Positions 1-8,827 of a stretch of DNA of 35,082 nt are shown here, one piece after another (the first letter of the stretch is position 1; every line of letters starts with the position of its first letter). A program made the position numbers and the translations under genes. The stretch comes from Chloroflexota bacterium (GTDB taxonomy: Bacteria; Chloroflexota; Dehalococcoidia; SHYD01). The DNA is taken from contig JACPQN010000045.1 of the NCBI GenBank assembly GCA_016190485.1, forward strand, positions 1 to 35,082, in the 5' to 3' direction. The notes beneath the pieces are model-generated. The model was not told where the DNA came from. It saw only the letters and a list, made by a program, of their open reading frames with translations, and searched no databases.

Positions 1-142
1 GAGCGGCTCTCCCTTCGACAAGCTCAGGGTGAGCGGGGTTGGGACGGACCCAGTGCACACGAACTTACGCAACCAAGTACTAGTAGACCCTTCGCTACCG
101 CTCAGGGTGACATTTGCGACGTTTTTCGGGGACACCACACTA
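1..142. repeat. Right part of a MITE-like repeat, with nested palindromic repeats
   Basis: The stretch ends at 130-140 with GGACACCACAC followed by TA. This is the reverse complement of the terminal repeat of the complete element at 32251-32461. Inside it are two common dispersed repeat types: a CTTCGACAAGCTCAGGGTGAG unit near 13-36 and a TAGACCCTTCGCT-type unit near 83-112. Its left end lies outside the window or is unrecognisable. The element stops 12 bp before the first gene, so it forms most of that gene's upstream region. Confidence 0.6.
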
Positions 143-153
143 GAGGTGATGAG

Positions 154-1230
154 ATGATGAAGAACCTGCTGTTCCGCCGGCAAGAGGGCCAGGCTCTCCC
201 CATCGTCATGCTCGTGCTCGCCTTCGGGGCGGCTATTCTCGTCCCCGCCAACGTCTATGCGAACACCGTCCTCATTGCCCAGCGCAACGCCAAGCTGTCC
301 TTGATCGACGCGTACTCCGCCGAAGCCTGCAACACCTACGCCATGTGGCGGCTGCTGTGGGTCTCGGATACGGACACATCGACCGTCACCTGCAACCTCA
401 ACGGCATCACCGCCACGGTTAACATCGCGGTCGTACCCCCCAGCAACATTATCAGCGCGACCGCGACCGTCAGCGTTAATGAAAGTGTGCCCGCTAACAA
501 CGAGCTCTGGGCCGTCGCTAACATTCCACAGACAGCAAAGAAAGACGCGAGCATGGCCTACGACACAGTGGGCGCCCCTGCGCGAGTGAGCGTTCCCTTC
601 ACGACATCGCCTCCATGCCCCTCAGCGTCACCCTGCAGTATCACCTACTACTTTCACAATAACCCAACTCCGCCCGTGGCAGACAGCGCGGTCTTAAGCA
701 CAGAGTATACGACGTCGCCGTACCTCACCAATCAAACTATGACCACCGCGGCCCCGACGGCCACAACACTCTACAACTATGATACAACCTCTCCAGATAC
801 GAGAGTGGGGAGGTGGGTAAAGAAGAACCCGCAGGGGTCGAATTGCGCGGGCCAGGTGCTCTACGACGGCCACTATCGCGTCGTGTGGCGGTCTCCGGTT
901 ATCAGCCCCACCTCCTTCACGATAAACGGTACAGTCACCTTCATCTGGTGGTGGAGCACCGAAGACGGCAGTGCCCTAAACAGTGGAGACACTGAAAACT
1001 TCGTCTGGTGGATTTGTAAGTACGACCCAACGATAGGGATCTCCGTACCGTTGAAGAACCCATTCGCTTTAGGCTCTGGGGCCAGCACCGGTACCTCCGC
1101 CATGTGGGTCAAGCCCTTCGACCTGAAAGCCACGGCCGGCAGCAGGGGCTTCCACGCGCGAGTTGACAAGGTGTCGGCCACGGCAATCGCCGTACGCTCC
1201 AACGTGATGTGTCAGGTGCAGAACTGCTAG
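154..1230 (+). CDS. Pilin-like/PilX-type surface protein with N-terminal membrane anchor
   Basis: This 358-residue protein begins with a short basic leader (KNLLFRRQEG) followed by QALPIVMLVLAFGAAIL, one hydrophobic helix. That is the layout of pilin-like and Tad-like proteins cut after Gly by a prepilin peptidase; such a peptidase is encoded at 6961. The Glu at +5 of classical type IV pilins is absent, so cleavage is an inference. The remaining ~320 residues are rich in Thr, Ser and Pro with paired Cys (for example PPCPSASPCS), as in extracellular beta-rich domains. The ATG at 154 follows an AGAGGTGAT ribosome-binding site. I do not recognise the family beyond the N-terminus. It precedes the pilMNO-like genes but is separated from them by ~790 bp of repeats, so it is probably a separate transcript. 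Confidence 0.6.
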   Translation: MMKNLLFRRQEGQALPIVMLVLAFGAAILVPANVYANTVLIAQRNAKLSLIDAYSAEACNTYAMWRLLWVSDTDTSTVTCNLNGITATVNIAVVPPSNIISATATVSVNESVPANNELWAVANIPQTAKKDASMAYDTVGAPARVSVPFTTSPPCPSASPCSITYYFHNNPTPPVADSAVLSTEYTTSPYLTNQTMTTAAPTATTLYNYDTTSPDTRVGRWVKKNPQGSNCAGQVLYDGHYRVVWRSPVISPTSFTINGTVTFIWWWSTEDGSALNSGDTENFVWWICKYDPTIGISVPLKNPFALGSGASTGTSAMWVKPFDLKATAGSRGFHARVDKVSATAIAVRSNVMCQVQNC

Positions 1231-1342
1231 CCACGGCGCGCCGCAAGGCAGTGCTCTCGCTGGCTGACCTCAGCGAGGCAGCCGCACACGCTGCCATCGC
1301 AGTGCGCTCCTGGCAGTTGGCCCTGGATCCGTAGGCGTGCAA

Positions 1343-1515
1343 GTGTGGTGAATCAGAGATTGGCCGAAAAATCCGTGCTCTGTCATTGCGAGGCCCGACG
1401 AAGGCGGGCCGTGGCAATCTGGGGATGGGTGCTGACGCATCGCCTCCCCCACCCCGGATTGCCACGGGCTTCGCCCTCGCAATGACATTTGCGCCGCTTC
1501 TCTGCCTCAGGACAC
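1343..1515. repeat. MITE-like inverted-repeat element, copy 1
   Basis: The left end is GTGTGGTG at 1343 and the right end is GGACAC at 1510-1515 followed by TA. Inside is a long imperfect palindrome with outer arms GTCATTGCGAGG (from ~1381) and CCTCGCAATGAC (to ~1487), and inner arms CGTGGCAATCTGG and CCGGATTGCCACG. The same layout occurs at 32251-32461 and from ~34936 to the window end. No coding capacity is visible. Confidence 0.65.
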
Positions 1516-2019
1516 TAGCTGAGAAGGCAAGGTAGCCCCAGGCTCAAGCCTGGGGCAGTGTTTCTCCCGTCTGTTTCCCTCGCTTTACGCCCTCAAGGGG
1601 CGCGCCCCATGGCTTTTCTTAAAGGCAAGCCGTCCGCGGAGAATGTTTAATGGCACCCTACTACGGGCTGAAGCCGTTCGACCGAGCTCAGGCCGAGGCC
1701 CGCAGCATCAAACCACCAAATGCCCCAGGCTTCAGCCTGAGCGACGTCCTGAGCTTGTCGAAGGGGTGGAAGATTGATAAACACTCGTTCGCGGTGCTGT
1801 ATGCAAGACGCTGCTACTCCACGGAGGTTAGGACGAGTGGGTGCAGAAGGGAAGATACAAACACAACATGTGGTAATAAGAAAACCCGATGCCCCATATT
1901 TACAGGTTGTTGCTCCTTATGTTACACTGCCAGACAAGAAGTGCTGAGCGCCTGGTAGCGTCTCTAGATCTCCGGGGGTTTCCCTGCAAGCAATCGTCGA
2001 GCAAGGCAGAGAGCAGTAA
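1516..2019. repeat. Gene-poor repeat region before pilN
   Basis: No credible gene is seen. At 1535-1556 there is a perfect hairpin with 10-nt arms GCCCCAGGCT and AGCCTGGGGC and a 2-nt loop. A related unit lies near 1724-1745, and a GAGCTTGTCGAAGG unit lies near 1752. The open frame at 1650-1958 mostly translates these repeats (it contains DVLSLSKG, a typical repeat translation), so it is not called. The final ~100 bp should contain the pilN promoter, but no convincing -35/-10 pair was found. Confidence 0.5.
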
Positions 2020-3270
2020 GTGTTCGGGAGACCGCAAGAATCGAGAGCACGCACGGTGGATATAGACCTGCTCCCCCAGGTCTATATGCCCCGTCGGGTG
2101 CTTGCTATTCCCCTGAACCTGGAGCGGGTTTTCTGGGCTTTGGCTGCGTTGGGGGTGGCGGCGGGTGGCTTGCAGCTTATGAACCGGACCACTATGAATG
2201 CTCAGCTCACTACCGTGCAGGACGAGATTGCTGCAGCGGAGATCCGGGTTCGGGTGGCTTCAGTACCCCCAGAGGTGCGGGCGCTGCAGGATAAGGTGAC
2301 GGCCGCAGAAAGGCTGGCGACAGGGCTTCAGCGGGACGTGGGGACCATTCAGGGGTTGCAGCGGCCCTGGGGACGCATAGTGAGTTTGCTGGTGAACCTC
2401 AAGCCCGAGGGAGTCCAGCTCACAGCCGTCACCCAGAACGAGAGCGGCGCCCTCCGGCTGGAAGGCACCACAGAAAATGAGGGCGCAGCGGTCAGGTACG
2501 CCGCGCGCCTTCGGGACTCCAGCCTCTTTTCAGAGGTCTCCATCCAGTCCGTGGTGGCCAAGCAGGCTCCCATAACCCCCACCCCTCCTTCGGTGGGTGG
2601 AATCGGCTTCTCGCCCTTGGCAACGCCTACGCCTACCTTGGATTACGTGCTGCTTTCCGCCACCCGTTCAGTCCGAGAGGATGGTGGCCCGTTCCACCAT
2701 ATCCGGGGGCGGGTCATCGACCGGTTTCGGCGTCCTTTGGTGGGCGTCAGCCTGCAAATCTCGAGCTGTTGTCCTGTCTGGACAGCACAGTCCCCTCAAC
2801 CTCCTGGTTTCCTTGCACCTGGAGAGTTCGAGTTCTTTGCTCTAGGTCCGGGTGTCTTTACTGTACGGATGCTCGATGCGCTGCCGGGACGCAGCCAGGC
2901 TGCAACGCAGCTCTCGACGGCAGACGCCGCTCCCGGCGTCTACGTTCAGTGGGATCTGGTCTTCCAGCGTCTGACCGACCTCCCCCCGGCGGCACTCACC
3001 GTGACACCCACCTACGTCCCAACGCCCGCAGGCACGCCGGTCCTTGGCCTGCCCATCCCGATCAAGACCGCGACGGTGGCCGTGCCCACACCCGCAGCCA
3101 CCTCCGCACCTGCTACTCCCACGGCTCGCGCGGTGGTAGTGCAACCAGGAGCAGAACTCCAACCCGTGGGCGCGGCCACAAGCCCCACTGCAGTGGCAAC
3201 GAAGACCGAGATCAGCTTCACCATTCTCCTTACGCTCACTCAGCAACCAACGCAGCAGAGGAGCCCTTAG
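2020..3270 (+). CDS. pilN: PilN-like pilus assembly protein with extended C-terminal domain
   Basis: PilN is a single-pass inner-membrane protein that joins PilM to PilO in the type IV pilus alignment complex. This 416-residue protein has a short cytoplasmic N-terminus with the conserved-type segment IDLLPQVY (~15-22), one membrane helix (~34-52), a coiled coil (~58-110) and a compact periplasmic fold to ~185 (KPEGVQLTAVTQNESGALRLEGTT). Typical PilN is ~180-220 residues. Here a beta-rich segment follows (~225-310, GRVIDRFRRPLVGVSLQIS, resembling a carboxypeptidase regulatory-like fold), then a Pro/Thr/Ala tail (~320-410). The start is GTG at 2020, since no upstream ATG fits. The stop overlaps the next gene by one base (TAGTG), indicating translational coupling. 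Confidence 0.75.
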   Translation: MFGRPQESRARTVDIDLLPQVYMPRRVLAIPLNLERVFWALAALGVAAGGLQLMNRTTMNAQLTTVQDEIAAAEIRVRVASVPPEVRALQDKVTAAERLATGLQRDVGTIQGLQRPWGRIVSLLVNLKPEGVQLTAVTQNESGALRLEGTTENEGAAVRYAARLRDSSLFSEVSIQSVVAKQAPITPTPPSVGGIGFSPLATPTPTLDYVLLSATRSVREDGGPFHHIRGRVIDRFRRPLVGVSLQISSCCPVWTAQSPQPPGFLAPGEFEFFALGPGVFTVRMLDALPGRSQAATQLSTADAAPGVYVQWDLVFQRLTDLPPAALTVTPTYVPTPAGTPVLGLPIPIKTATVAVPTPAATSAPATPTARAVVVQPGAELQPVGAATSPTAVATKTEISFTILLTLTQQPTQQRSP

Positions 3271-3809
3271 TGCCCAGGTTGACGCGGAGGCAGCTAGCGC
3301 AACTGCTGGCGGTCATCGCAGTCTTGGCCAATGTGCTCGTTTTTGCTCTGGTCCAAGCAGAGCAGGGGACCCTTGAACAGCAGGAAACTGTCTTGGCGGA
3401 CCTGCAGCGAACGTTGCGGACACCCCGAGGCCGCAACAACCCTGCGGTGCTGCAACGGGAGTTGGAAGAAGCCCAGAAAAAAGCTACCGATGCTTCAGCG
3501 GCTCTCCCAGCGAAAGTGGACCTTATTACACTCCACAACCATATCGTCCGAGCCGCCGTAAGCAACCTGGTTCAGCTTACTAATGTGAGCCTTCAGCCTG
3601 CCGCCACACGAGACCTGGCGGCTGGGAAATATCCGGTGGTGGACCTTTTGGTGGAAGGCCAGGGTGATCTGCCTCGACTGCAGGGGTTCCTGGACCAGGT
3701 GGGCCAGGGGCTCTATTCCACTATCATCTTAGAGAACCTGAGCATCAACCAGGTCCAGGAGAGCTGGACGGTGAAATTTCATACTGTCGTGCTTAGCAAG
3801 CCAGGGTAG
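3270..3809 (+). CDS. pilO: PilO-like pilus assembly protein
   Basis: This 179-residue protein has the PilO layout: basic N-terminus (PRLTRRQLAQ), one membrane helix (LLAVIAVLANVLVFALV, residues ~11-27), a coiled coil (~30-80, rich in Glu, Gln and Leu) and a C-terminal ferredoxin-like periplasmic domain containing YPVVDLLVEGQGDLPRLQGFLDQV. PilO pairs with PilN in the inner membrane. The start is GTG at 3270, inside the stop of pilN. The frame is open much further upstream (from 2769), but that part overlaps pilN and looks non-biological. The family is divergent in sequence, so the call rests on topology, size and position after PilN. Confidence 0.75.
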   Translation: MPRLTRRQLAQLLAVIAVLANVLVFALVQAEQGTLEQQETVLADLQRTLRTPRGRNNPAVLQRELEEAQKKATDASAALPAKVDLITLHNHIVRAAVSNLVQLTNVSLQPAATRDLAAGKYPVVDLLVEGQGDLPRLQGFLDQVGQGLYSTIILENLSINQVQESWTVKFHTVVLSKPG

Positions 3810-3839
3810 TCGGCCCGCCTTAGGCGCGAGGAGCCCCAG

Positions 3840-6023
3840 ATGTATGGCAGGGACGTACAAGCAGCGGAACGCAGGGCAACCGCGTGGCGATGGCTGCTCC
3901 TGCTCACACTCCTGTCGTGGGCAGGGTTGGCCTGGGGCTGCACGCAGGAAGAACTAGCCGATGTAAAGCGGGGTATAGAGCTTGTGACCCCTCCCGAGGC
4001 CCGGCCTCAGCCAGCAGTGACGGGAACGGCTACTCCTGGCTCAGCACGGAGTGCGCGGGCACAGCAGTTTATCGATATCGGCAAACTTGAGGCCCAGATC
4101 GGCGCGTTTGAGGCGGCAGTTTCGGCTTTCGAAGCTGCTCTGCAAGTAGACCCGTCCAATCAAGAAGCGCAACGCTTGCTCGAAGCCACCCGTAAGTCTG
4201 CGGGCCAGCCGTCCACCTCCGGGGCCAGTCCTACGCCGATCCGGCTAGAGGTCCCCAAGCTGCCCCCCGTTTCCCTGCCACTAGCTCCCCCTGCGACGCC
4301 CACATCAACGGCGGTGGGATGCGTAGGTGACGAGAAGCTGGTCTTAGAGCCTGCATCAGCGGCTGTGGGTGACCAGGTGTTGCTGTCTGTCACCTCCATC
4401 AAAGAGCATCAGAATGTGCGCCTTGCGGCTCCCAGCGGGACTGAGTTTCTAGGCAGGGTCTCCCAGAACGGAAGCTTCCTGTGGCAGTGGCGCTATCCAG
4501 CGCAGGCGAGAGGGGAGTTCGCCTTCCATTTTTATGTGGACTTTAACACCCTCTGCGCCTCCGGTAATCTGACGGTTACGGGACGCTGGCAGCCGCTGAG
4601 CAGCGGCCTTCCCCCGCCTCAGGACTTTACCATCACTGCCCTCGCGGTGTCGCCTGCGTATCCCTTCGATTCAACCCTTTTCTTGGCCTTTGACGGAGCC
4701 GGGGTCTATAAGTCGGTGGATGCGGGTGCGGGGTCCCCCACCTTTTTCCCTATTAATGAGGGCCTTGGTGATCTAGGGGTGATGACCCTGGCAGTATCTC
4801 CGAACTACCGGTATGATAAAACCTTGTTTGTGGGCACCAAGCTGGGCAGAATCTACCGCAGCACCGATGGAGGTGGGAGTTGGGTCATCCGCCAGACTTT
4901 TGCGGGAGTTGGAAGGAGCGATGTAACCGCTTTAGCAGTTTCACCAAACTTTGCAACCGACACCACATTGCTCGCGACGGTGGACGGGCAGGGCGTCTAT
5001 ACCTCGCAAGACCGCGGAGACACCTGGTATCCTATGAATGATGGTCTCAAGGATCGTACTATGCAGGCCGTAAGTATCTCTGCTGATTATGCCAACGACG
5101 GTCTGCTGTTCACTGGAACTCGGTTCAGCGGCACCTATCGTTTTGGCGGCAGCGCACAGGCCAGCACGCTATCGCCACAAGCCCCTACTGATCTTGCGCC
5201 GAAGTTCTGTCTTGTAACCGGGGTTGGCGCCGATAAGCAGGTGCTCAGGTGTCTGGCCATCGTCGTTACCGCTGGTACGGCTGCCGACAAACAAACGTTT
5301 GCCCTGAACCAGTCCGGTTCTGTCACGTACACTTATAAGGTGAGAAACGAGGACGGGCAGGGACCGATTTTCAACATCACGATAAAGGACGATGCCGGCA
5401 CCCCCGACAACACCAATGACGACGTGGTAATCGGGACGGTGGATAAACTTGAAGTCGGTGAATCGAAGACCTTTACCAGAAGGTTCTACGTAGCCCAGGA
5501 CCGGGTCTCTATCGCCACTGCAACAGGAAGAGCAGAACTAAATGCTCAGAGTGTCTTCTTGACTGCGACGGATGACGCGCTGGTAGATGCCCCCGAGTGG
5601 TCTTCCATGAATCTGGGTCTGGAGGACTTGTGGATCCGTAGCCTGGCAATTTCTCCCTTCTATGCCAACGACCGCACCCTGTTTGCCGGTGGTACCTACG
5701 GAGGTCTGTTTAAGCACGACGGAAAGCAGTGGAAGCAGGTAAATGAAGGTCTGGCTGAGAAGTGGGCCTGGATTGATTCGATCGTCCTGTCGCCTCGCTT
5801 TCCTCGTGATCCCACCATTTACGTGGGGACCAGTTCGGGTGTATACCGTTCTACGAATGGGGGCGAAAGCTGGGTAACCATGCGTGCAGGCCTGCCCAAC
5901 CTCAGCGCAAGCCCAGACCTGAACCGGGGCGTCCGCGCCCTGGCGATCTCTCCCGACTTTGGCAACGACCGCACGGTGTTCGCCGTGGTATGGCGTGATA
6001 ATATCTATCGTGTGCGGGACTGA
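3840..6023 (+). CDS. Lipoprotein with seven-repeat Asp-box beta-propeller
   Basis: This 727-residue protein sits between pilO and pilM. A basic N-terminus, hydrophobic helix and LAWGC lipobox (Cys34) predict a lipoprotein. Residues ~75-115 resemble a TPR hairpin (AFEAAVSAFEAALQVDPSNQ). From ~260 to the end there are seven repeats of the type LAVSPxYxxDxTLFxGT...IYRSTDGGGSW, with Asp-box signatures STDGGGSW and STNGGESW. Seven such units would close a BNR/Ycf48-like propeller. The first four and last three are separated by ~130 residues (~455-585) that look like a DUF11/CARDB-type beta-sandwich (SVTYTYKVRNEDG, ESKTFTRRFYV). Tandem placement with pilNO and pilM suggests a secretion or pilus accessory role on the outer face of the membrane; the ligand is unknown. 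Confidence 0.7.
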   Translation: MYGRDVQAAERRATAWRWLLLLTLLSWAGLAWGCTQEELADVKRGIELVTPPEARPQPAVTGTATPGSARSARAQQFIDIGKLEAQIGAFEAAVSAFEAALQVDPSNQEAQRLLEATRKSAGQPSTSGASPTPIRLEVPKLPPVSLPLAPPATPTSTAVGCVGDEKLVLEPASAAVGDQVLLSVTSIKEHQNVRLAAPSGTEFLGRVSQNGSFLWQWRYPAQARGEFAFHFYVDFNTLCASGNLTVTGRWQPLSSGLPPPQDFTITALAVSPAYPFDSTLFLAFDGAGVYKSVDAGAGSPTFFPINEGLGDLGVMTLAVSPNYRYDKTLFVGTKLGRIYRSTDGGGSWVIRQTFAGVGRSDVTALAVSPNFATDTTLLATVDGQGVYTSQDRGDTWYPMNDGLKDRTMQAVSISADYANDGLLFTGTRFSGTYRFGGSAQASTLSPQAPTDLAPKFCLVTGVGADKQVLRCLAIVVTAGTAADKQTFALNQSGSVTYTYKVRNEDGQGPIFNITIKDDAGTPDNTNDDVVIGTVDKLEVGESKTFTRRFYVAQDRVSIATATGRAELNAQSVFLTATDDALVDAPEWSSMNLGLEDLWIRSLAISPFYANDRTLFAGGTYGGLFKHDGKQWKQVNEGLAEKWAWIDSIVLSPRFPRDPTIYVGTSSGVYRSTNGGESWVTMRAGLPNLSASPDLNRGVRALAISPDFGNDRTVFAVVWRDNIYRVRD

Positions 6024-6062
6024 TTAGTCCTAGTTCCAGTGCCTAGCAATAGGCGAGTTGTT

Positions 6063-6959
6063 ATGCGTCTCCCCTTTCTCAGCAGTTCCCGTGACATCGT
6101 GACGCTCTCGGTAGACAGCGGGGCTGTGCGGCTGCTGACCGCCCGTGGTGGCGCTGTTGTCATGTGGGCAAGCGCGCCGTTGGAGCCAGGCCTGCTGGAG
6201 GAAGGGATTATCCAGCAGCCTGAGGAAGTGGGGAAGGTCATCGCAGCCATCTTTCAAGAGCACCATATCCCCAAGAACCGAGTTGTCACCAGTATTCCGG
6301 GAGCGCAGGCGATTTACCGCATCTTCTCCCTCCCAGCCATGCGTCAGGAGGACTTAAGCAGTGCGGTGATCTACCAGCTCAAGCGGGAGCTTCCCCTGCC
6401 CGCGGAGGAACTGGCCCTTGGATGGCAGCTCTTGGGGACCTCTGACCGCCAGCAGCAGATTTTTGCGGTGGGTGTCCCACGAGATATCATAGGCCCCTGT
6501 GTAGAAGCGTTCCGTGTCGCCGACCTGAAACCTAAGGCCATCGATGTCAAGCCTTTAGCCCTTGCCCGAGTAACGCAGCGGTCAAACGTCGTTGTCGGAA
6601 ATATCGAGACGGACAGCGTAGACATTGTATGCTTGTTGGACTACGCACCGGTCATCGTCCGGTCGTTGTACTTCCCATCTCCCGCTGTCTCCGCTCTGGA
6701 GATGGGCCAGCGGCTGGCGGATGAGCTCCACCTCAGCGTTCGGTCCTATAATGACAACAATCGCCAGCATCCCATTGGGACCAATCTCACCGCTTTTCTG
6801 ACGGGGGGTGGAAGCGACTATTTCTCGCTCGCGGAAGCCCTCTACGGGACCCTGGAGTTTACCTTAGAGCGCCTCTCTTCCCCCCTTGGGCACCCGGCCG
6901 ACTTCCCTGTGGAAGAGTACGCCACCAACCTGGGCCTGGCGCTTAAAGGAAACTCGTGA
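6063..6959 (+). CDS. pilM: PilM-like actin-fold pilus assembly ATPase
   Basis: PilM is a cytoplasmic actin-like protein that binds the N-terminal peptide of PilN. The ~298-residue product contains DIVTLSVDSGAVRLL (first phosphate-loop region), an SIPGAQAIYRIFSLPAM segment and YQLKRELPLPAEEL, which matches the conserved lPf.p.eel region of PilM. It then has a second actin lobe ending FLTGGGSDY, the adenosine-binding glycine motif. ATG 6063 is preferred over GTG 6039 because AGGCGAG lies 5 nt upstream and the protein then begins like homologues. In most bacteria pilM precedes pilN; here it follows pilO and the propeller lipoprotein. It ends 1 nt before the TTG chosen for the next gene. Confidence 0.8.
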   Translation: MRLPFLSSSRDIVTLSVDSGAVRLLTARGGAVVMWASAPLEPGLLEEGIIQQPEEVGKVIAAIFQEHHIPKNRVVTSIPGAQAIYRIFSLPAMRQEDLSSAVIYQLKRELPLPAEELALGWQLLGTSDRQQQIFAVGVPRDIIGPCVEAFRVADLKPKAIDVKPLALARVTQRSNVVVGNIETDSVDIVCLLDYAPVIVRSLYFPSPAVSALEMGQRLADELHLSVRSYNDNNRQHPIGTNLTAFLTGGGSDYFSLAEALYGTLEFTLERLSSPLGHPADFPVEEYATNLGLALKGNS

Positions 6960-6960
6960 G

Positions 6961-7728
6961 TTGCCCTGGCTTGAGCAGATAGAAGGACCTGGAACGCTGC
7001 TCTACCCTGTTTTGGGAGCTGCAGTGGGCAGCTTCCTCAATCTATGTATGGATCGGTTGCCGAAGGGCGACTCCATTATTGCTCCCCCGTCCCATTGCCC
7101 AACATGCATGAGGAGACTAGGAGTCTTGGACCTGGTGCCAGTATTCAGCTACGTACTGCTCAAGGGGCAATGCCGCACCTGCCATGCGGGCATCCCCTCG
7201 CGTGTGCTGGTGGTTGAGCTGTCTACTGCCGGCGCATATGGACTGCTGTGGCAGTGGCTGGGGCCAGGAGCACCCCTGATCGTCGCGAGCCTGTACGTGT
7301 CCTTCCTGATCCTCATCACCGGCATCGACCTGGAGCATCGCCGTATCTTGAACTGCGTGGTTTATCCCGCTATGCTCATAGCGCCGGCTGCGTCGGTGGT
7401 CTACGGGGTGGAGATTCATGAGAGTCTTTTGGGTGGAGGAGTGGGCTTCTTGCTCATGCTCCTTCTCTATTTGGTCACTGGTGGGGGGATGGGGGCAGGA
7501 GACGTGAAGCTGGCGACAGTAGTGGGACTCTTTTCCGGGTTTCCTGCTATCTTTATAGCGCTGTTCGCGGCGAGTATCGCTGGTGGCGTTGTGGCTGCGG
7601 TGCTCCTGATTACGCGGCTCCAAGGGCGAAAGGACCCCATACCTTACGCCCCATTTATTAGTTTTGGCGCTCTGGTGGCCTTTGTTGCAGGACAACCATT
7701 GGGTGATTGGTACTTGAATTTATTATAA
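6961..7728 (+). CDS. pilD: Prepilin peptidase (type 4 leader peptidase/methylase)
   Basis: This aspartic membrane protease cleaves prepilin leaders and usually N-methylates the new terminus. The 255-residue product has the zinc-binding pairs C46-P-T-C49 and C71-R-T-C74 of the N-terminal methylase loop. It also has the two catalytic aspartates, D123 in TGIDLEHRRI and D181 in GGGMGAGDVKLA (GxGD motif), and about seven membrane helices. The start is uncertain: TTG at 6961, after AAAGGAA and directly behind the pilM stop, gives the expected N-terminus (PVLGAAVGSFLNLCMDRLP). The frame also contains an ATG at 6886 inside pilM, which would add a non-homologous extension. It should process the pilin-like protein at 154 and pilins encoded elsewhere. 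Confidence 0.9.
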   Translation: MPWLEQIEGPGTLLYPVLGAAVGSFLNLCMDRLPKGDSIIAPPSHCPTCMRRLGVLDLVPVFSYVLLKGQCRTCHAGIPSRVLVVELSTAGAYGLLWQWLGPGAPLIVASLYVSFLILITGIDLEHRRILNCVVYPAMLIAPAASVVYGVEIHESLLGGGVGFLLMLLLYLVTGGGMGAGDVKLATVVGLFSGFPAIFIALFAASIAGGVVAAVLLITRLQGRKDPIPYAPFISFGALVAFVAGQPLGDWYLNLL

Positions 7729-7740
7729 GAGGAGGGAACT

Positions 7741-8817
7741 ATGGGTATTGATGATCTCCTAAGATTAGCGGTAGAACACCGAGCTTCTGATCTGCACATA
7801 AAAGTCCCCAGCCCGCCCATGATGCGGGTAGATGGGAGCCTGCTGGCAGTGGAAGGGGCGCCCGCAGTGACTGCGGAGGACGTGCAGCAGATGTTCGAGC
7901 AGATCACTACAGAGCTGCAGCGCCAAAGCTTCCAGCAGCGGTGGGAGCTGGACTTCTCGTATACCCTGGAAGCAGCGGGGCGTTTCCGTGTCAATGCTGC
8001 CTATCAACGAGGTACCATTGCCCTTGCTTTTCGGACCATTCCCTCGGATATCCCTAACATCACAGAGCTGGGTCTACCGGAGATTTGCCGAACGCTCGCC
8101 CTAAAGCCTAACGGCCTCGTGCTAGTGACTGGACCAACGGGAAGCGGCAAGTCTACCACCCTGGCTGCGATGATCAATTACATTAATCAGAGTCGCAAAT
8201 GCCATATCGTGACTGTTGAAGACCCAATTGAATTCATTCATACCGATAAGGAGTCCATCATCGCCCAGCGGGAGATCGGGAGTGATACTACCTCCTACGT
8301 GGAAGCCCTGAAACACGTGTTACGCCAGGACCCCGATGTCATCCTGGTGGGGGAGATGCGGGACCTGGAGACTGTCTCTACGGCTATCACCGCTGCCGAG
8401 ACCGGACACCTGGTGCTAGCTACCCTGCACACCAACAGTGCTACGCAGACCATTGACCGGATCATTGATGTCTTTTCCCCAGAGCAACAGCAACAGATCC
8501 GCTTGCAACTCTCGGTTGTGCTGGAGGGAATCGTGACACAGGCCTTGCTTCCTAAAGCCTCCAAGACCGGACGGGTGGTAGCCATGGAGATATTGGTCAT
8601 AACCTCCGCAGTAAGAAATCTCATCAGAGAGGCGAAGACCTTCCAGATCCCCAACGTCATGCAGATGGGGACCCAATTCGGTAGCCAGACTATGGACCAG
8701 TCCCTCAAGTCACTGGTAGAGCGTCGCTTAGTCGATCTTAACGTAGCTCTGGATCATGCAACCAATCAGGAGGAGCTCCAACGCCAGTTGGGGGCAGCAG
8801 TCTCAGGACTCCGCTGA
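7741..8817 (+). CDS. pilT: PilT-type twitching/retraction ATPase
   Basis: This 358-residue cytoplasmic hexameric ATPase would power pilus retraction. Visible motifs are an N-terminal PAS-like domain (1-100), Walker A GPTGSGKST (131-139), Asp box TVEDPIEFIH (158-167), Walker B DVILVGEMRD (199-208), His box ETGHLVLATLHT (220-231) and the PilT-specific AVRNLIREAK (near 290-299), which separates PilT from PilB. Length matches the family. The ATG at 7741 follows AGAGGAGGGAACT, a strong ribosome-binding site 12 bp after the pilD stop. No pilB or pilC is in the window, so extension components must be encoded elsewhere. Confidence 0.93.
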   Translation: MGIDDLLRLAVEHRASDLHIKVPSPPMMRVDGSLLAVEGAPAVTAEDVQQMFEQITTELQRQSFQQRWELDFSYTLEAAGRFRVNAAYQRGTIALAFRTIPSDIPNITELGLPEICRTLALKPNGLVLVTGPTGSGKSTTLAAMINYINQSRKCHIVTVEDPIEFIHTDKESIIAQREIGSDTTSYVEALKHVLRQDPDVILVGEMRDLETVSTAITAAETGHLVLATLHTNSATQTIDRIIDVFSPEQQQQIRLQLSVVLEGIVTQALLPKASKTGRVVAMEILVITSAVRNLIREAKTFQIPNVMQMGTQFGSQTMDQSLKSLVERRLVDLNVALDHATNQEELQRQLGAAVSGLR

Positions 8818-8827
8818 GACTGCCCCC
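8790..8827 (+). terminator. Hairpin over the pilT 3' end
   Basis: Perfect 9-bp arms CAGTCTCAG (8798-8806) and CTGAGACTG (8814-8822) are extended by GGGGG/CCCCC with a small bulge. The pilT stop codon is inside the 3' arm. There is no clear T-run after it, so termination is plausible but not certain. Confidence 0.4.

Noticed and set aside
1343-1515. Long palindrome considered as a small RNA or CRISPR repeat
   Set aside because: No regularly spaced repeats with unique spacers; other copies with the same terminal repeats fit a MITE-like element better.
1650-1958. 102-residue open frame between the pilin-like gene and pilN
   Set aside because: It translates dispersed repeats (DVLSLSKG segment), has no ribosome-binding site and shows no protein-like composition.
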